From JBBITW01 sp037440525 (GTDB lineage Bacteria; Desulfobacterota; BSN033; UBA1163), in contig JBBITW010000074.1 in NCBI GenBank assembly GCA_037440525.1, positions 1 to 16,663 on the forward strand: a stretch of DNA of 16,663 nucleotides, written 5' to 3'. A program made the position numbers and the translations under genes. Positions 14,793 through 16,663 of the stretch are shown piece by piece (within the stretch, counting starts at the first letter, position 1; every line of letters starts with the position of its first letter). The notes below the pieces were generated by a model. It saw only the letters and a list, made by a program, of their open reading frames with translations. It ran no database searches and had not been told where the DNA came from.

Positions 14793-16325
14793 ATGGCAAA
14801 AAAGGATATTACAAGTCTAAGAGGAGCAATTGAGTATTTCAAAGAGATTGGAGAAATTCTGATCACAAATAAGGAGACAGACCCTGAGCTTGAGGTCTCA
14901 GGAATTCAGAAACATTTTGATGGGGGTGCAGCCATCCTTTTCGAGAATCTAAAGGGTTACCCAGGAAAAAGGATTGTAACCAATATGTATGCCTCCCGTG
15001 AGAGGATAGCAAAGCTATTCGATGTGGATGGACATAAAAATGTAAAATTTAAGATTGCAGATGCTGTCCTTCATCCAACACCACCTAAGGTTGTAAATGA
15101 TGCACCATGCCAGGAAGTAGTTATAGATAAGGATATTGATGTATATTCTGTCGTCCCTGTGATCAAACAGACTCCAAGGGATCCCCTTCGAACACTTGGT
15201 GGGGGAAATACTCTCATAAGCGGTAAATATTTTTGGGGAGGCACGCATGTAAGTTACAACCGCATGAGCTTTCGTGGAAAAGACTACTCAAGTTTCCAGA
15301 TATCACCAGGTTCTCATACCGATATGGTAGTAAAGGCATGGTATGGAAAAGGCCCTATTCCCTTAACAATCAATATGGGAGTCCCTCCTGCTGTAACTAT
15401 GATGGCAGGTGGTGGATTTCTATATATGTTCCTCCACAAAGGTTGTGATGAGTTAGGTGTTGCAGGCTCCATTCAGGGAAGCCCGATAGAGATTGTGAAG
15501 GCTCGAACAGTAGATGCATATGCGATTGCCCAGGCTGAATATGTAATCGAAGGCTATATCGACACAACACAGCATGTATGGGAGACTCCAGAGGCTGAAG
15601 AGAAACAGACTCAGGGTGTCTATCCATTCCATCCCGAATGGCCTGGTTATTATGGTAGGGCATATAGGACTTATAAATTTCAGGCAACTGCAATTACCCA
15701 TCGAAAGGATAGACCCATTTATTACCCAACCATCACACATAGCATCGATGATCATAATATTGATACAAGGACAAGAGAGGCAAACTTCTGGCTTCTTGCT
15801 GAATCTATCTGTCCAGGAATTTGTATAGATACATATATCCCAAAGGCATTTGGTGATTGGGGTGGAGTTATCTTTCAATTTAAGAAAAGGATGGCAAGAG
15901 AAGAAGGTTACCAGAAGAATATCCTTGCAGCCGCTCTCTCAGCATCGATGGGTATGCGAATTGCAATAGCTGTAGATGATGATATAAATATTTATGAACC
16001 TGAGGATGTGCTATGGGCTATTACAACAAGGGCAGAGCCAGATGAGGATTTCCAGGTTGTTGCACCGGGTGGAAGAGGACAGGTTTTTCAACCTGCTCAG
16101 AGGGCAAGAATCACTGAGAAGGGACAGCAGTGGGTGGCCGCTGCAATTAAATATGCCGGAGGATTGGCCATAGATGCAACAGCACCATTCGATGTGAAAT
16201 GGGCATTTGATCGCCCTCAGCATCATCGAGTTGATCTAAAGAAATGGTTTACGGACGAAGAGATTGCGAGGGCAAAGGCCTCCCAATGGCCTTACCACAA
16301 ATTTTTATCCGAATCAGGTATCTAA
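14793..16325 (+). CDS. UbiD-family decarboxylase (prenylated-FMN type) with altered EGPFGE motif
   Basis: The 510-residue protein is full length for UbiD-type (de)carboxylases, which use prenylated FMN and a divalent metal to remove or add CO2 on aromatic or unsaturated acids. By eye, R157 (YNRMSF) and H175 (SPGSH) match the conserved arginine and metal-ligand histidine with the same 18-residue spacing as fungal Fdc1. E220 (DELGVAGSIQGSP) fits the metal glutamate. The usual EGPFGE, holding the two catalytic glutamates, reads here V276-YPFHPE-WPGYYG: the first glutamate is valine, and the second is kept as E282 only with a one-residue insertion. Such divergence suggests a specialised substrate, possibly an aromatic CoA ester such as phthaloyl-CoA. 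An ideal AAGGAGG site precedes the ATG. No ubiX-like prenyltransferase gene for the cofactor is in the window. Confidence 0.9.
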   Translation: MAKKDITSLRGAIEYFKEIGEILITNKETDPELEVSGIQKHFDGGAAILFENLKGYPGKRIVTNMYASRERIAKLFDVDGHKNVKFKIADAVLHPTPPKVVNDAPCQEVVIDKDIDVYSVVPVIKQTPRDPLRTLGGGNTLISGKYFWGGTHVSYNRMSFRGKDYSSFQISPGSHTDMVVKAWYGKGPIPLTINMGVPPAVTMMAGGGFLYMFLHKGCDELGVAGSIQGSPIEIVKARTVDAYAIAQAEYVIEGYIDTTQHVWETPEAEEKQTQGVYPFHPEWPGYYGRAYRTYKFQATAITHRKDRPIYYPTITHSIDDHNIDTRTREANFWLLAESICPGICIDTYIPKAFGDWGGVIFQFKKRMAREEGYQKNILAAALSASMGMRIAIAVDDDINIYEPEDVLWAITTRAEPDEDFQVVAPGGRGQVFQPAQRARITEKGQQWVAAAIKYAGGLAIDATAPFDVKWAFDRPQHHRVDLKKWFTDEEIARAKASQWPYHKFLSESGI

Positions 16326-16328
16326 ATA

Positions 16329-16356
16329 GAATGGAGGGGGATATGCCCCTCTATTC
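16329..16356. terminator. Strong hairpin after the UbiD gene, probable operon terminator
   Basis: GAATGGAGGGG (16329-16339) pairs with CCCCTCTATTC (16346-16356) over 11 positions, including one G-U pair, around a six-base GATATG loop. It sits four bases after the stop codon. The downstream sequence is A-rich, not T-rich, so it may act with Rho, or mainly as a 3'-end stabiliser. Confidence 0.5.
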
Positions 16357-16430
16357 AAAAACATATGGTGGATGAAGCCCAAATATATTCAAAAAGAGAT
16401 GATAAAATTTTAAATTATCGGAAGATTAAA

Positions 16431-16503
16431 TTTGTGAAAATTTTCTCCTTGACAAAATAACTTACTTTAATAAAATGTTATACATTTAAACATAATATTT
16501 TTA
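16431..16503 (+). promoter_or_regulatory. Promoter/operator copy B, upstream of the terminal secreted-protein gene
   Basis: This is a near copy of the block before the GntR gene. The palindrome GAAAATTTTC is at 16436-16445, TTGACA at 16449-16454 and TAAAAT at 16471-16476 (16-base spacer). The conserved GTTATACATTTAAACAT block runs 16477-16502. Spacer bases differ freely between the two copies, and one base is missing here, while the flanking motifs are kept. Co-regulation with the catabolic operon is therefore likely. Confidence 0.8.
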
Positions 16504-16528
16504 TTTTTTTTAAAAAATAAATCCAAAA

Positions 16529-16533
16529 AGGAG
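16529..16533 (+). promoter_or_regulatory. Ribosome binding site that points to an ATA start codon
   Basis: AGGAG ends six bases before ATA at 16540, an ideal spacing. The first ATG in that frame is at 16561, well downstream of this site. A second AGGAG (16542-16546) is 14 bases from the ATG, too far for a good match. Confidence 0.5.
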
Positions 16534-16539
16534 AAAAAA

Positions 16540-16663
16540 ATAGGAGCAAAGAAGAAATTAATGGTTTTGATAGGATTGGTGGCATATAGTATTCTTTTTT
16601 TAACATGGGTTGTTCCCACTCCATCTCACGCACAAAAGCCTATCGAGTGGAAGATGATCATTA
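16540..16663 (+). CDS. N-terminus of a secreted protein, probably a TRAP solute-binding protein (cut by window end)
   Basis: Only about 41 codons are visible. Read from ATA at 16540, the product starts (M)GAKKKLMVLIG, a positively charged region followed by a hydrophobic core and the cleavage site PSHA|Q. The mature protein then begins KPIEWKMII. This is a complete signal peptide, and the IEWKM start resembles many DctP-type TRAP binding proteins. Starting at the ATG at 16561 would remove all three lysines and leave a core without a positive end. I therefore prefer the unusual ATA start, though a base error or a true ATG start remains possible. It is driven by promoter copy B, shared with the regulator gene, so it probably opens a transport operon for the pathway substrate. 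Confidence 0.6.
   Translation, partial: MGAKKKLMVLIGLVAYSILFLTWVVPTPSHAQKPIEWKMII

Noticed and set aside
15453..15878. 141-codon antisense frame opposite the UbiD gene
   Set aside because: Cysteine-rich but irregular, with no motif spacing of a metal-binding protein. It is fully inside the UbiD coding sequence.

Overview
The window looks like part of the chromosome of a strict anaerobe, most likely a sulfate-reducing or syntrophic member of the Desulfobacterota or a close relative. This is inferred from gene content: a tungsten-type aldehyde:ferredoxin oxidoreductase, a TRAP carboxylate transporter, a xanthine-dehydrogenase-family molybdenum subunit, a pair of class III CoA-transferases, and a UbiD-type decarboxylase. 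The AT-rich sequence and intergenic repeats of the 'GTCATTGCGAG...' type fit the same guess. No sequence search was possible. All genes lie on the + strand. There is no RNA gene, insertion sequence, phage gene or CRISPR array that I can see.

Layout. (1) 16-2523: a four-cluster ferredoxin-like subunit followed by an AOR-family catalytic subunit. (2) 2524-2772: degenerate inverted repeats. (3) 2773-5935: a complete TRAP transporter (solute-binding protein, small permease, large permease). A 287-base gap carrying a repeat element separates the binding protein from the two permeases. (4) 5942-6826: an EamA/DMT-type permease. (5) 6854-9139: a stand-alone molybdenum-binding subunit of the xanthine dehydrogenase / 4-hydroxybenzoyl-CoA reductase family, without its usual FAD and [2Fe-2S] partners. 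(6) 9140-9320: a hairpin and a strong promoter. (7) 9321-16325: a GntR/FCD regulator, two paralogous CaiB/BaiF CoA-transferase subunits, succinyl-CoA synthetase beta and alpha, and a UbiD-family decarboxylase, probably one transcription unit. (8) 16326-16663: a hairpin, a second near-copy of the regulator's promoter, and the start of a secreted protein that is probably another TRAP solute-binding protein.

How the genes may work together (inference). An organic acid, probably an aromatic mono- or dicarboxylate, is imported by TRAP systems. The two-subunit CoA-transferase moves CoA onto it from succinyl-CoA. The adjacent SucCD-type synthetase recharges the released succinate with ATP and CoA. 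The UbiD-type enzyme then decarboxylates the resulting CoA ester, or a related aromatic acid. This resembles anaerobic phthalate degradation, where succinyl-CoA:phthalate CoA-transferase is followed by a UbiD-like phthaloyl-CoA decarboxylase to give benzoyl-CoA. The difference here is a dedicated succinyl-CoA regenerating enzyme inside the cluster. The AOR pair and the molybdenum subunit could handle aldehyde or hydroxyl side steps.

The clearest regulatory signal is the approximately 73-base promoter/operator block shared by the gntR gene (9232-9304) and the terminal transport gene (16431-16503). It suggests that the regulator controls both its own catabolic operon and the transporter beyond the window edge.
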